Assembly (NCBI GenBank): GCA_002261195.1
Contig: MVBO01000188.1
Coordinates: 1 to 23,540 of the forward strand
Source of the DNA: Bifiguratus adelaidae
Taxonomy: Eukaryota > Mucoromycota > Endogonomycetes > Endogonales
Length of the DNA stretch: 23,540 bases
Direction: 5' to 3'
Shown: piece by piece, positions 8,883-17,825 of the stretch
How the letters are laid out: every line of letters begins with the position of its first letter
How positions within the stretch are numbered: the first letter of the stretch is position 1
Notes under the pieces: model-generated
The model's input: only the letters and a program-made list of their open reading frames with translations
Told to the model about the DNA's origin: nothing
Databases searched by the model: none
Translations under genes and position numbers: made by a program

Positions 8883-11123
8883 ATGGTTGGGATACGATCT
8901 TTCGGTGCCTTGGCGCTCTTGTCGTTCGCGAGTGCCGCTGTATCGTCATCTACAGCGGGGATCGAGGCGCTGGTGGCCCGCCGACTGCCTCATCTTGCTC
9001 ACAAGTTTCATTTCGAGCTCTCGAGCCCTTGCGCGCAAAATGCCTCTTGCTTTGATTCCTATACCGTCTCATCGGTAGGCGACAAGATTAAAGTGTCTGC
9101 TGAAACACTCTCTGGATTGAATCGCGGCTTGTATGCCTATCTTACTGAAATCGCGGGTGGAGACATCTACTGGACTGGCAGTTACTTGGATGTTGATTGT
9201 GCTCCTCCTGTCGACCAGAAGTTAACTGGTTCAAGCGTCGTCAAGTGGAGATACTACTTCAACACGGTGACATTTTCCTATACTGCAGCATTCTGGCACT
9301 GGGAAGATTGGGAGCTTCAATTGGACTGGCTTGCGCTTCGAGGGGTCAACCTGCCGCTTGCTTGGGTGGGATTCGAAAAGACGCTCATAGATACCTATCG
9401 CTGGGCTGGTTTGACCGATGCTCAGATCTCGACGTTTCTCAGTGGGCCGGCATTTCAAGCCTGGAATCGCTTTGGCAACATTCAAGGTTCTTGGAACGGG
9501 ACATTACCCATGTCTTGGGTAAATGATCAGTTCATATTGGGGAAGAAAATTGTCGATCGCATGGTCGAGCTCGGAATGACACCAGTGATGCCTGCTTTTG
9601 CTGGGTTTGTTCCGAGAGCCTTCCCCGAGGTTGACAATTCTCCCAATCTTGTCAACAGCAGTGACTGGAGTGGATTTCCGACTATACTCACCAACGACAC
9701 CCTATTGGAGCCCCAGGATGCTTTCTTTACAAAAATGCAGCAATATTTCGTCACGAAGCAAAAGGAAGACTTCGGCAATGTCTCGTCCATCTATACCATT
9801 GACCAGTTCAACGAGTTGACGCCAGCTTCGGGAAACACTACGTACTTAGCCACAGTATCGAACTCGACCATCGAATCTCTGAAAGCCGCGGATCCTAATG
9901 CGGTATGGATGATGCAGGGCTGGCTCTTCTTCAGCGCGTCCACATTCTGGACAGCGGAAAGGATCCAAGCCTTCCTTGGCGGCGTGTCTAACAATGAAGA
10001 CATGTTGATCCTGGATTTGTTCAGTGAGGTCCAGCCACAATGGCAGCGCACACAGTCATATTTCGGAAAGAATTGGATCTGGTGCTTCTTGCATGATTAC
10101 GGAGGCAACATGGGACTTTATGGCAGTATGCAAAACGAGACCGTGGTGCCCATGGAGGCTCTTGCTGCAAACCCTAACATGGTAGGCATGGGTGTCACCA
10201 TGGAAGGCCAAGAGGGTAATGAGGTGACCTACGACTTGTTCCTCGACCAAGCATGGTCAAAGGCACCCATTGACACCGCGTCATACGTGCAAAAGTGGGT
10301 CCAGCGACGATACAGTGGAAAGGCTCCTCAATCGGTCTTCCAAGCGTGGGATATTTTGCGCACCGCCGTCTACAGCAACGAAAATGCAAACGTTTCCGTT
10401 GTGCCAAAGAGCATACTGGGGCTTGCGCCCGCTATCTCTGGCCTCTTCCGCTTTGGAGCCGGAAATCATCATCCAACCGTACCGAGTTACGATCCACAAG
10501 TCTTGATCGGCCCCTGGCGACTCTTGGTCCAGGCTGCGTTCGCTCACCCCCATTTGCTCAAGATTGAAACCTTCCACCATGACCTTACGGATGTTACTCG
10601 GCAAGTCGTCGCCAATGCATTCATTCCTGCGTATGTTAATCTCATATCCACCTGGAATCAGACTGGCGCGACAAGTGCCAGTATACGCAAGGCGGGCCAG
10701 AAGTTGACGGATATCTTGACCACATTGGACAAGGTTTTGTATACCAGTCCCGATTTTTTACTCTCTCGATGGATTTCCAAAGCCGTTGCATGGGCAAAGG
10801 GATCACACGAGATTAAAACCTATTACGAGTACAATGCTCGCAACCAAATCACACTTTGGGGACCTGAAGGACAAATCAATGATTATGCCTCCAAGGATTG
10901 GGCTGGACTAGTAGGACAATATTACAAGGAGCGTTGGGAGCTCTTTGTCAAGTATTTGGCTACCACCACGCCGGAGACCTACAATGCTACTGTATTCGGA
11001 GACACGCTGTTACAGTTTGAGCAAGCTTGGAACGGACAGCGATGGTCAGGACCAGCGTGCACCAAAGGCAATCTTTTGCATATTATCGAGACTGATCCAT
11101 TGTTGCAGTCGCTGCTGGCTTAA
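8883..11123 (+). CDS. Secreted alpha-N-acetylglucosaminidase, glycoside hydrolase family GH89 (NAGLU-like)
   Basis: This is a complete, intronless 746-aa exo-enzyme expected to hydrolyse terminal alpha-linked N-acetylglucosamine, probably extracellularly or in the vacuole. A signal peptide covers about residues 1-19 (RSFGALALLSFASAA). A small N-terminal beta/alpha domain follows. The TIM-barrel core opens with the family signature FSYTAAFWHWEDWELQLDW and the block LALRGVNLPLAWVG. Two acidic residues lie where the human NAGLU and Clostridium GH89 catalytic glutamates are expected: Glu311 in DQFNELTP and Glu441 in VTMEGQEGNEV. The C-terminal helical domain is present to LLHIIETDPLLQSLLA, and the total length is close to human NAGLU. 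The ATG has a weak context (T at -3), but the signal peptide directly after it supports this start. No frame damage is seen. Catalytic assignments come from family knowledge, not from an alignment. Confidence 0.93.
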   Translation: MVGIRSFGALALLSFASAAVSSSTAGIEALVARRLPHLAHKFHFELSSPCAQNASCFDSYTVSSVGDKIKVSAETLSGLNRGLYAYLTEIAGGDIYWTGSYLDVDCAPPVDQKLTGSSVVKWRYYFNTVTFSYTAAFWHWEDWELQLDWLALRGVNLPLAWVGFEKTLIDTYRWAGLTDAQISTFLSGPAFQAWNRFGNIQGSWNGTLPMSWVNDQFILGKKIVDRMVELGMTPVMPAFAGFVPRAFPEVDNSPNLVNSSDWSGFPTILTNDTLLEPQDAFFTKMQQYFVTKQKEDFGNVSSIYTIDQFNELTPASGNTTYLATVSNSTIESLKAADPNAVWMMQGWLFFSASTFWTAERIQAFLGGVSNNEDMLILDLFSEVQPQWQRTQSYFGKNWIWCFLHDYGGNMGLYGSMQNETVVPMEALAANPNMVGMGVTMEGQEGNEVTYDLFLDQAWSKAPIDTASYVQKWVQRRYSGKAPQSVFQAWDILRTAVYSNENANVSVVPKSILGLAPAISGLFRFGAGNHHPTVPSYDPQVLIGPWRLLVQAAFAHPHLLKIETFHHDLTDVTRQVVANAFIPAYVNLISTWNQTGATSASIRKAGQKLTDILTTLDKVLYTSPDFLLSRWISKAVAWAKGSHEIKTYYEYNARNQITLWGPEGQINDYASKDWAGLVGQYYKERWELFVKYLATTTPETYNATVFGDTLLQFEQAWNGQRWSGPACTKGNLLHIIETDPLLQSLLA

Positions 11124-11407
11124 ATAAAGCACACTCACATCTCAGCATACACTCCATTGTTTCCTTTTTCCTTCATGTTTGATGTCTTCAGGTCCACTCG
11201 ACTCGCATAAGACGTTCTCCCACATACCATGAAGAGGATGAAGCGACATCCCCTTGTCAGATGGTTGATATCAAGTCGCTGTTGACATACTGGATGCCGA
11301 CGCCTGACAAGAGTATACGCATTTCATACGACATTTCTTTTGTAACTCCAAGATGAGAGCAAAAGTCCACTAAAACATAAACCATGAACCACCACCCGGC
11401 CCTTTAT

Positions 11408-11821
11408 TCAATTATCTGGAACATAATGAAATTGTATCGGACTACCCAACGTCTTGATGTTGACAAGCAATGGAACAGTACGGGATCCGTGCAAGGTATT
11501 GTACAATGCATCCATGTCTTTATCGATGTCGTAAATGCAGTCATCGAACCTGACCTTTCTCAGCTCGTAATGGAAGTGTGGTCCTCCGTCAGCCCATTCG
11601 CCTTCGATTTCTTCACCGCTATTCATCTGCTTGACCATGTCCTTGTACGCATCGCCGAAAGATTCTGGAGAATCGAATGTGTAGTGCACCATAGCTACCA
11701 AGTTGGTTTTCTCCTGGCGCCGACGACGCGCCTTATATAACGGCTTTCCAAAGATTTTCTCATCCAGGCATGTGTGCAAAGATGTTGTCATAGGCACCAT
11801 TGTTGTTTCTGTTCGTCGCAT
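11408..11821 (-). CDS. Hypothetical protein, 137 aa, no recognised family
   Basis: I do not recognise this protein. After an N-terminal basic stretch (KARRRRQEK, about residues 31-39) it is acidic and hydrophilic. The segment from MVHYTFDSPESFG to FHYELRKVRFDD has composition typical of a real protein: alternating D/E/Y/F/H and few rare residues. There is no signal peptide and no membrane segment. The region MVHYTFDSPESFGDAY could be an alternative start near residue 44. It lies downstream of and convergent with the GH89 gene, with no other gene on its strand nearby. Given the many relics around it, it could be a fragment of a larger decayed gene. The call rests on ORF length and composition only. 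Confidence 0.4.
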   Translation of the reverse strand: MRRTETTMVPMTTSLHTCLDEKIFGKPLYKARRRRQEKTNLVAMVHYTFDSPESFGDAYKDMVKQMNSGEEIEGEWADGGPHFHYELRKVRFDDCIYDIDKDMDALYNTLHGSRTVPLLVNIKTLGSPIQFHYVPDN

Positions 11822-12303
11822 TGACGTATGAGTTTCACCAAACGACGAAAAACGGCTGTTTTAGGATCCTTTAGAAGAACATATTTAGTTCATCGCCTCT
11901 ACTTGTGGATATTCTCGACTCTGACCATCGCTGCAGATCAAATTATCTGGCTATGTGCCCTCTCAAAATTTATGACTTCCTTCCAATTTGCATGACTAGT
12001 GATCAATGACTGACATAATGGTACAATCTCCACCAGCGATCTTTTACGTCTCCCGGTACTGGGTTCCCAAATTGTTAAACTCTGATACCGATTCGCACAT
12101 CATTCTCGCGCATTATCTCACGGTGGCGATTATGTGACGTCAAGCTCAAGCAGAGAGTGCGATGGTCAGATGTTTCTGACAAAGCATTTGTGTAGGGACA
12201 TCATTTCGCTCTTCGATAGCATATAGGCCCCGACGTTCGGAGAGGCCAAACCTATGTATTGCCTCACTCGAAGCCGTAGTACTGCTCGTTATCAACGAAA
12301 ACT
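11822..12303. other. Upstream region of the Con-10-like gene
   Basis: These 482 bp hold no convincing ORF and probably contain the divergent promoters of the 11408-11821 ORF and the Con-10-like gene. No defined regulatory motif can be assigned with confidence. Confidence 0.35.
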
Positions 12304-12660
12304 ATGTCCGACAGATCGAACCGAGGAAATTTCGCTACTCGACCAAAGGAGGAGGTCAGGGCCATTGCCAGCAAGGGTGGAAAGTCGTCCGGTAAAAACA
12401 CCAACCGCGACAACATGTCGGACGACATGGATGTTGCCGACGATAGAAATGACAACTCTCGTGGTGGCGCCCAAAGACGAAGCCAAGGACGTCGCGACAA
12501 CCGTGGAGGTCAAAATGGTTCTAGAGGTCCGGCAGGGAGCTATGCGGAGGCTATGAGCCGTAACGACATTCCATACGATGATGATGTTGGAGATAGTGGA
12601 GATAGGGACGATGATGCGGTACAGGACGAAGGTATTGAGACTGGCGAGACCACCCGCTAA
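12304..12660 (+). CDS. Con-10/KGG-motif stress or conidiation protein with RGG-rich tail
   Basis: This is a 118-aa, fully hydrophilic protein. The N-terminus GNFATRPKEEVRAIASKGG (residues 8-26) closely matches the repeat of Neurospora conidiation-specific protein 10 and of KGG-type stress-induced proteins. These are small, disordered, LEA-like proteins made during conidiation, light exposure or stress. Family members usually carry two such repeats. Here only one is present, followed by an acidic patch (DNMSDDMDVADD), an Arg/Gly-rich segment with RGG and RG pairs (about residues 54-78), SYAEAMSRND, and an acidic C-terminus. The RG-rich part suggests nucleic-acid contact, but that is inference. 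The ATG has A at -3, and a single-exon frame ends at TAA 12658-12660. An overlapping frame (12254-12556) is a shadow. Confidence 0.75.
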   Translation: MSDRSNRGNFATRPKEEVRAIASKGGKSSGKNTNRDNMSDDMDVADDRNDNSRGGAQRRSQGRRDNRGGQNGSRGPAGSYAEAMSRNDIPYDDDVGDSGDRDDDAVQDEGIETGETTR

Positions 12661-13190
12661 GAATATACAGTGAGGATATAAATTACTCTACCATTTGGCT
12701 AACTGTTTGAGTTCCATGATCTGTCGCATGATAACTCATGACACCTGAGTATACTGTTTTGATTCGGTGGCATGATTTATTTAGCAGAGCACAACTGGAA
12801 TTGATGAAATTTCCCGCCACGTGGCATAGCTTAATGTTGCGTTTGGTATCCCAGATGAAGAATCGTACCTTCGTACGTCGACACACGGGAAAGTTGGTGC
12901 CAAATGCCTGCCCTTCAGGAAGAGGCAAGACTGATCTGTACCCGATTTGAAGAGTGCCACGTTATTCGTGGCGATTAGAATCACTTTATTGCAAGTGACC
13001 CTGCAATGATCGATCAAAATGTGCGACATTCGCGCCCCTAACCGCTTGCCTGCTCCACGTTTTCTCCCGCGAGAAGACGACTGCACGCATACGAAGACAG
13101 GACTTGTAAGCAAGGCAACCTTTGTGGAGATTGTTTGAAACGAGTTTGCAACGACCAAAAGGTTTCGGTCTTCAACATTTGCTGGCCCAC
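12661..13190. other. Unassigned region 3' of the Con-10-like gene
   Basis: A long minus-strand frame crosses this area (12781-13323), but I see no motif in it. Its 5' part overlaps the relic described at 13191-13491 in a different frame. It is probably non-coding or decayed. Confidence 0.35.
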
Positions 13191-13491
13191 TTATGAGAAA
13201 GGAATGCCTGGCGTGAGTCCGCCATGATCCATGGTGAAATTCGCAGCAACATTTACATCTCGATTTGCCTTTCTTACACAAGAGCGTAGGCCATGATGAC
13301 CTGCTCGCTTCACCGCTACCCACGTATTGGAACGGACTCCACCTAAAACGGATTCGGTGGTGCTATTTTGACCGCCTTTAATCCTCCAGACACTCCAACA
13401 TGTACCACCAGAAGAAAGAATCCGGACAGTCTTGATACCAGAATTGCCTACGGACCCAACAACAATGTCTAAACGGTGTGAAACCGATGTC
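13191..13491 (-). pseudogene. Unidentified coding relic without start codon
   Basis: A minus-strand frame with no ATG runs from about 13491 to a TAA at 13193-13191. It reads as protein-like sequence: NSGIKTVRILSSGGTCWSV, then RIKGGQNSTTESVLGG, VRSNTWVAV and DVNVAANFTMDHGG. Serine/threonine/glycine richness and regular beta-strand spacing suggest a secreted beta-rich protein, but I cannot name the family. The 5' part is absent and the frame stops abruptly, so I treat it as a gene fragment. Similarity to any family needs a database search. Confidence 0.3.
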
Positions 13492-13850
13492 TCCTATCAA
13501 TTAGGAGCGGCGTGTCAACTTTCCTTGGACTTTCACTGCGTGTTATAATGTCTCCTCTACGCTGACGACCATCGAGAAACAAGCCTTGTAAGACTGTATG
13601 ACCTAGAACACGCCCATACCCTCTCAGGGAAAGCCTGGGCGCGCAGCTTTGACCAAGTTTCCGTGACTCTTTTGTTGAGGAACCGACTGTCAAAAGAAAC
13701 ACCACCTCGGCCTTTTCCCGGGTCAGCGTTTCCCCCCAGCTCTCACACTGTGCTTTCTCGCGTGTCAGACGACCACATGTCGTGTTCAATAGTTTGCTTG
13801 TCGGGCGAATTACAACTCCTCATACCGTGTCCAAGACAAGAATAGTGTGA
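13492..13850. other. Region upstream of F-box pseudogene
   Basis: These 359 bp have no recognised gene. The parent F-box gene's start codon and N-terminal F-box helix would be expected here, but I could not find them in any frame. Confidence 0.35.
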
Positions 13851-15257
13851 GTAGCTGGAAGCAGCACTTGCCGCTTTTACCGTTCTCAGCTTACGCCTTA
13901 CCTTTACAAAACGCTAACCCTGCGCAACACGGACAGGAGCGGCGCTGCCATAAGAGCTTTCGCCAGTGGTCCGTACAGCGAGTATATTAAAGAGCTCCAT
14001 TTCATAGACGGCTCTCCGCCTGCTCGACGAGAAGGCTACTCTGACGATGAAGAGGAGGAGGACTACTCTGACAGGGAAGAGCAGGAAGACTTTCTTGCTG
14101 ACGGAGAGGAAGAAAGCGATCTCAACCCTGAAGAGCAGAAGCAGAGAACGGAAAGACTTAGAGAGATGATTGAGCAAGAATGGGAAGCGATCGGCAGACG
14201 TATCAGAGAAGGCGGATTTAGACAAGGTGCCCAAGATGCCGACCGAACCCCGAGGGCTTCTACATTTTATTGACTGAAGACGTCCAATATCTTCGCATCT
14301 CGTTCTAATTCCGTCGATTGCAAAAGATTTCCATCGAATTCAAATCAGTGTTATCGTCCGATGAATGGTCCTCGAGTTTCTGGTCAGACGGTTTAGACAG
14401 TGAGCAACTGCTAGAAGTATCTAAATCGGAGAAGGAAAATGGAAACTTTCGGACTTTGATCGCCCAAAGGTTCAACGCCTTTGCAGAAAATCGGAACCGG
14501 CTATCAAGGGATTGGAGATTCGGCAAGTTCCTCCGGTGGTTGTTTCTAGCTACGAATACCCGGCCTTTCATCAATTTCTCGGCACTCTGACGCGTTTCAC
14601 GATATCAATGTATGGAGGGGATCCAGGATCCCGACGGCGATGATGGACCAGATCGCAACCTTGGCTACCTCAAGATCGTTTCCAACCTCGATAAATACTT
14701 CTATAACCACTTGAAAAACGTCAAAGTATTCAGCCTTACAGCAGCCGGGGACGTACCTCTCGCACTCAATCGATCTCAGATGCCTCTCTTCAGAACCGCC
14801 CACTTTGCAACAATGCATGTCTGTGCGGAGATGGCAGACGTCCTCGCCGGCCATCCTCTACGCTCGAAGGAATCTGCATACATGACTGCTTCTGCAAAGT
14901 GGCCGAAATGGACCAAACTTTTCCTGGGCAGATCTGTTTCGAATCGTGGCGCAGAGCAAACCAAATCGCCTGAAACATCTGGCAGTGGTACATGTTACAC
15001 CTCGCATCAGACATGTTTACGAAGGCCCACCAGGAGATGACGAGATAGACATATACGTTGAACTCGAGGAAGAAGACGGAATGCGAAGAATCTTTTTGTC
15101 TGTCAAGATTGCCAAGTACGGAGAACCCTATGAAAACCTGAAGCAGAACGCTCGTCGGGACTTCCCGGCCGCTGCCCAAATGCCGGGTTTCGATGAGCTC
15201 GGCGAGAGAGCAGAATTTAGGAGGTTGGGGCCGCGCAGGGATGTTGCCATTCTTTAG
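13851..15257 (+). pseudogene. F-box family protein pseudogene, frameshifted across all three frames
   Basis: Successive pieces of one fungal F-box-type protein lie in order in different forward frames. Frame pieces: STCRFYRSQLTPYLYKTLTL, AFASGPYSEYIKELHFIDG and a long acidic linker (13851-14274); FRRLQKISIEFKSVLSSDEW to FNAFAENRN (about 14311-14500); IKGLEIRQVPPVVVSSYEY and FHQFLGTLTRFTISMYGGD (14503-14625); DKYFYNHLKNVKVFSLTA to MADVLAGH (about 14655-14850); STLEGICIHDCFCKV (about 14850-14972); and YVELEEEDGMRRIF with KYGEPYENLKQNA to the stop at 15257. The block order matches ascomycete F-box proteins in which the substrate domain follows the F-box. At least four frameshifts and a missing N-terminal start make it non-functional. 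Intact relatives would recruit substrates to an SCF ubiquitin ligase. The minus-strand ORF at 13914-14234 is the shadow of the acidic linker. Confidence 0.7.
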
Positions 15258-16053
15258 ATCCTTCTCTGAACTTTGATGACAAATCACATAGGACATTTCC
15301 CACTCAATCCTCCGCACTGGTGTCAGCCCTCATGCTGTTTTATCTTACCACATATAGGAGATGTTGCAGGGACTCTCCCCAACTTGACTCGTCAGAGTAA
15401 AGCCAGCCGGAAATGCATGCAGTAGTCGGAAGTTTTGGCAACTCCAGGTGGAAAGACTCAGCGGCAGAAACTGTGCTGATTTTCGTTGTTGTCATTCACG
15501 TCCATGTTAAGCGCGGTGAGCAGCGTCCCATGCAGCAAAAACAAAAAATGAGCATAATTCACTCCTCTAAGCATGATGTTTTTGGCCGCTAAAGTTCAAA
15601 ACCGGTCGATCTAGATCGTTCAGTATCTCTGCATGGGTTTGAGCCCAGTTGACTTGTGCGCGCAATCACAATTTTGCCTCAGCCGCGCCTATTTGGATTG
15701 GATTGTGCCGGAAGTGTCGCCGAAAATTGCTCCGCCCTCGTGCTCTTTCAGCACAATAAGATAACAAGTTTGACCAAATTTTGGTCGCGCTATAATCGCT
15801 TTGACTTATTTGGACATTCCAATTATTTCGGACTTGGTCGGCGAAATACTGCGATTACGTGGAACGATTTCGTATACACCATGGATATAAGTCGGAATTA
15901 TCAATGCACCCACGCCTTGCGATTTCTCGCTCGAGCCACTTATCCTCGGCCGTTTCTGGAAGGACCCTCTTCTCTGTTGCAGTCTGATCCTCGACATCAG
16001 CAAACCTCTTTTCCTATTGTTCGACGCCTCTGAACTCATCATCCCTGCTCAAA
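15258..16053. other. Upstream region of the MDR reductase gene
   Basis: These 796 bp lie between the F-box relic and the reductase. ORFs at 15656-16033 (+) and 15806-16042 (-) overlap each other and show no family motif. The last ~150 bp, which are CT-rich, likely form the promoter and 5' UTR of the reductase. Confidence 0.4.
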
Positions 16054-17064
16054 ATGCCATCCAACTCGGCCGCATGGCTTGTCGCAGAAAAGACAAAGCC
16101 GCTTGAGGTCAGGCCTGCTCCTTACACTCCCCCCGGCGAGAATGAAATCGTCATCAAGAACGCCGCGGTGGCCATCAACCCTTTCGACTGGGCGCTGCAA
16201 GAGCTGTCTCTGTACCCTTTGAACTATCCCACCATCCTCGGATCCGATGTCGCGGGTGAGGTTGTCGAGGTCGGCAGTTCGGTCACCCGATTCCGCGTGG
16301 GCGACCGTGTGCTTGGTCACGCAATTGGCATGGCGTCCCACTCTGGCACTTTCCAGCTATATACCGTCCTATTGGACAACATGTCATCGCCAGTCCCCAG
16401 CACCATAACCTTCGAGGCTGCCGCGGTCATTCCCTTGTGCTTATCGACTGCAGCCTGCGGCATGTATCAGAAAACCTACCTGGAGCTTCAGTACCCGTCC
16501 CTGAGTCCAAAGCCAACGGGCCAGGTCCTACTCGTCTGGGGAGGGGCGTCAAGCGTCGGCAGCAACGGCATTCAGCTCGCCGTTGCCTCCGGCTACGAGG
16601 TCATCACCACTGCCTCCCCCAGGAACTTCGACTATGTCAAGAAGATCGGCGCCAGCCAGGTCTTTGACTACCACAGCAAGACTATCGTCGAGGAGCTGGT
16701 TGACGCATTAAAGGGCAAAACGATCGCCGGCGTGCTCGACTGCATAACTATTAATGGAGCGGTTGCGGCCTGCGCGGAAGTCTTGCGCAAGTCCCAAGGC
16801 AACAAATTCATCTCTACCGCCAGAAAAGTCTCGGAGGACCTGCCTGGCGGAGTCAAAACCAAATGGATCTGGCTTTTTGAATTCCATAACGATGAAATCA
16901 GCAAGATTATCTACGAGGATTACCTACCAAAAGCTCTCGCTGAGGGCAAGTTTGTACCCGCTCCTGATCCCGTGGTAGTCGGGAAGAGCCTCCACTCTAT
17001 ACAAGACGGCCTGGAGGCTCAGAAGAAAGGCATGTCCGCTAAGAAAGTTGTCATCACGCTGTGA
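16054..17064 (+). CDS. Zinc-free MDR-family enoyl/quinone reductase (alcohol dehydrogenase-like)
   Basis: This is a complete 336-aa NAD(P)H-dependent oxidoreductase of the medium-chain dehydrogenase/reductase superfamily. The GroES-like N-terminal domain shows NPFDWALQ (residues 42-49), LGSDVAGEVVEVG (62-74) and FRVGDRVLG (80-88). The Rossmann domain has VWGGASSVGSNGIQLA (161-176), the glycine-rich cofactor loop, and GASQVFDYHSKT (199-210). The cysteine/histidine ligands of zinc-dependent alcohol dehydrogenases are absent. This places it with quinone reductases and the trans-enoyl reductases of polyketide pathways. The C-terminal GLEAQKKGMSAKKVVI block is typical of fungal members. The start context is favourable (A at -3). 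No polyketide synthase or other pathway gene is nearby, so the substrate is unknown. Base composition is somewhat richer in G+C than in the neighbouring relics, consistent with an actively constrained gene. Confidence 0.88.
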   Translation: MPSNSAAWLVAEKTKPLEVRPAPYTPPGENEIVIKNAAVAINPFDWALQELSLYPLNYPTILGSDVAGEVVEVGSSVTRFRVGDRVLGHAIGMASHSGTFQLYTVLLDNMSSPVPSTITFEAAAVIPLCLSTAACGMYQKTYLELQYPSLSPKPTGQVLLVWGGASSVGSNGIQLAVASGYEVITTASPRNFDYVKKIGASQVFDYHSKTIVEELVDALKGKTIAGVLDCITINGAVAACAEVLRKSQGNKFISTARKVSEDLPGGVKTKWIWLFEFHNDEISKIIYEDYLPKALAEGKFVPAPDPVVVGKSLHSIQDGLEAQKKGMSAKKVVITL

Positions 17065-17254
17065 TTTCAACATTTGGACATTTAGTGGAAAGCGACTGTA
17101 GGGAAGATCGTTGGCCTTGAAACTCGGTGCACAATTAATCCGATTTATTAAATATTGTAGTATCAAATAGAACAATAAAGCTGATTGAGACTAGCTTATC
17201 CATTCTGAATGTTATAGCAGACTTATATACATGTTTTTTGCGTTGAATCTAAAT

Positions 17255-17268
17255 TATATATATATATT
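17255..17268. repeat. (TA)n microsatellite
   Basis: A short run of TA dinucleotides (about 7 units) lies in AT-rich DNA immediately upstream of the nuclease-like fragment. It may mark the junction of that fragment. Confidence 0.7.
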
Positions 17269-17273
17269 AATGT

Positions 17274-17825
17274 GTGTATATTCTCTTACTTCTAGATGAT
17301 AGATACAGGTACATTTACGGTATCTTCGACATAGTAGTTGTTAATTGTCTTTGGAACAAGCGGTGTTTACATAAGGAGCATGAGCTTTCGGACTTTCTGC
17401 AGAACCCTACATCGACGTACTATCTGCCAACAAATCAGGCAGGACCAGATTTGGTGGGGCTGTTTTCTCCAAGCCGGCGTACCAACCTGAGATATGTTGT
17501 GTTCCTGCAAGCTAAATTGACTCAGGAATTGGACAGTAAAGACGCCAACAAGGCCATCGGTACCACCAATCCCAGCAAGTTCTTCACTGTCCGATCCACA
17601 GGGGACGTTCTGGAGGGGTATCAAGATCATTACTCGAGAGTGCAGAAGGCATTGGGAAATTTTGACGGTTTCTTCCGAGTTGTGGTGGCCTTCCCGTTGA
17701 ACATACAGAGCAAGGGAGGAAAACCGATGAAAACGGTCCCGTTTGTCAAGATAGATGCAACAAACGCTAGCCTTCTTTTTGAAGACAGTCTGCAGAAATT
17801 CTTGCGACTATTGGTTGAGAAGTAG
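17274..17825 (+). pseudogene. 3' fragment of a protein with possible PD-(D/E)XK nuclease-like signature
   Basis: This 183-aa ORF looks like real protein from about residue 35 onward. It contains TYYLPTNQAGPDLVGLF (residues 49-64) followed by RYVVFLQAKLTQEL (73-86). A GPD(L/V) strand followed by a Q-x-K strand (D59, Q79, K81) is the pattern seen in restriction-endonuclease-like folds of fungal multi-copy proteins, including Crinkler/RHS-type effectors. I infer this from the pattern alone. The last part (FDGFFRVVVAFPLNI to FLRLLVEK) looks like a genuine C-terminus. The first ~30 residues read like translated AT-rich non-coding DNA. An acceptor-like CTTCTAG at 17289-17295 could mark an exon start. 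The upstream exons and any NTPase domain are absent, so this is a truncated gene or an unrecognised last exon. Confidence 0.4.

Noticed and set aside
12254-12556. ORF overlapping the Con-10-like gene in another frame
   Set aside because: The 12304-12660 frame has the clear Con-10/KGG motif and a good start context.
12781-13323. 180-aa minus-strand ORF
   Set aside because: No motif; cysteine/arginine-rich composition typical of random frames, and the more protein-like frame in the same place is a different one (13191-13491).
13914-14234. Minus-strand ORF rich in Leu/Phe/Ser that could look like a membrane protein
   Set aside because: It is the antisense of the acidic Glu/Asp-rich linker of the F-box relic on the + strand; the hydrophobic look comes from complementing GAA/GAG codons.
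3384-15257. Sequencing indels as the explanation for all frameshifted genes
   Set aside because: Not fully excluded, but six neighbouring long genes are free of errors, and the TAF5 and GT64 copies also lack large parts and show a lost splice donor or in-frame stops, which indels alone do not explain.
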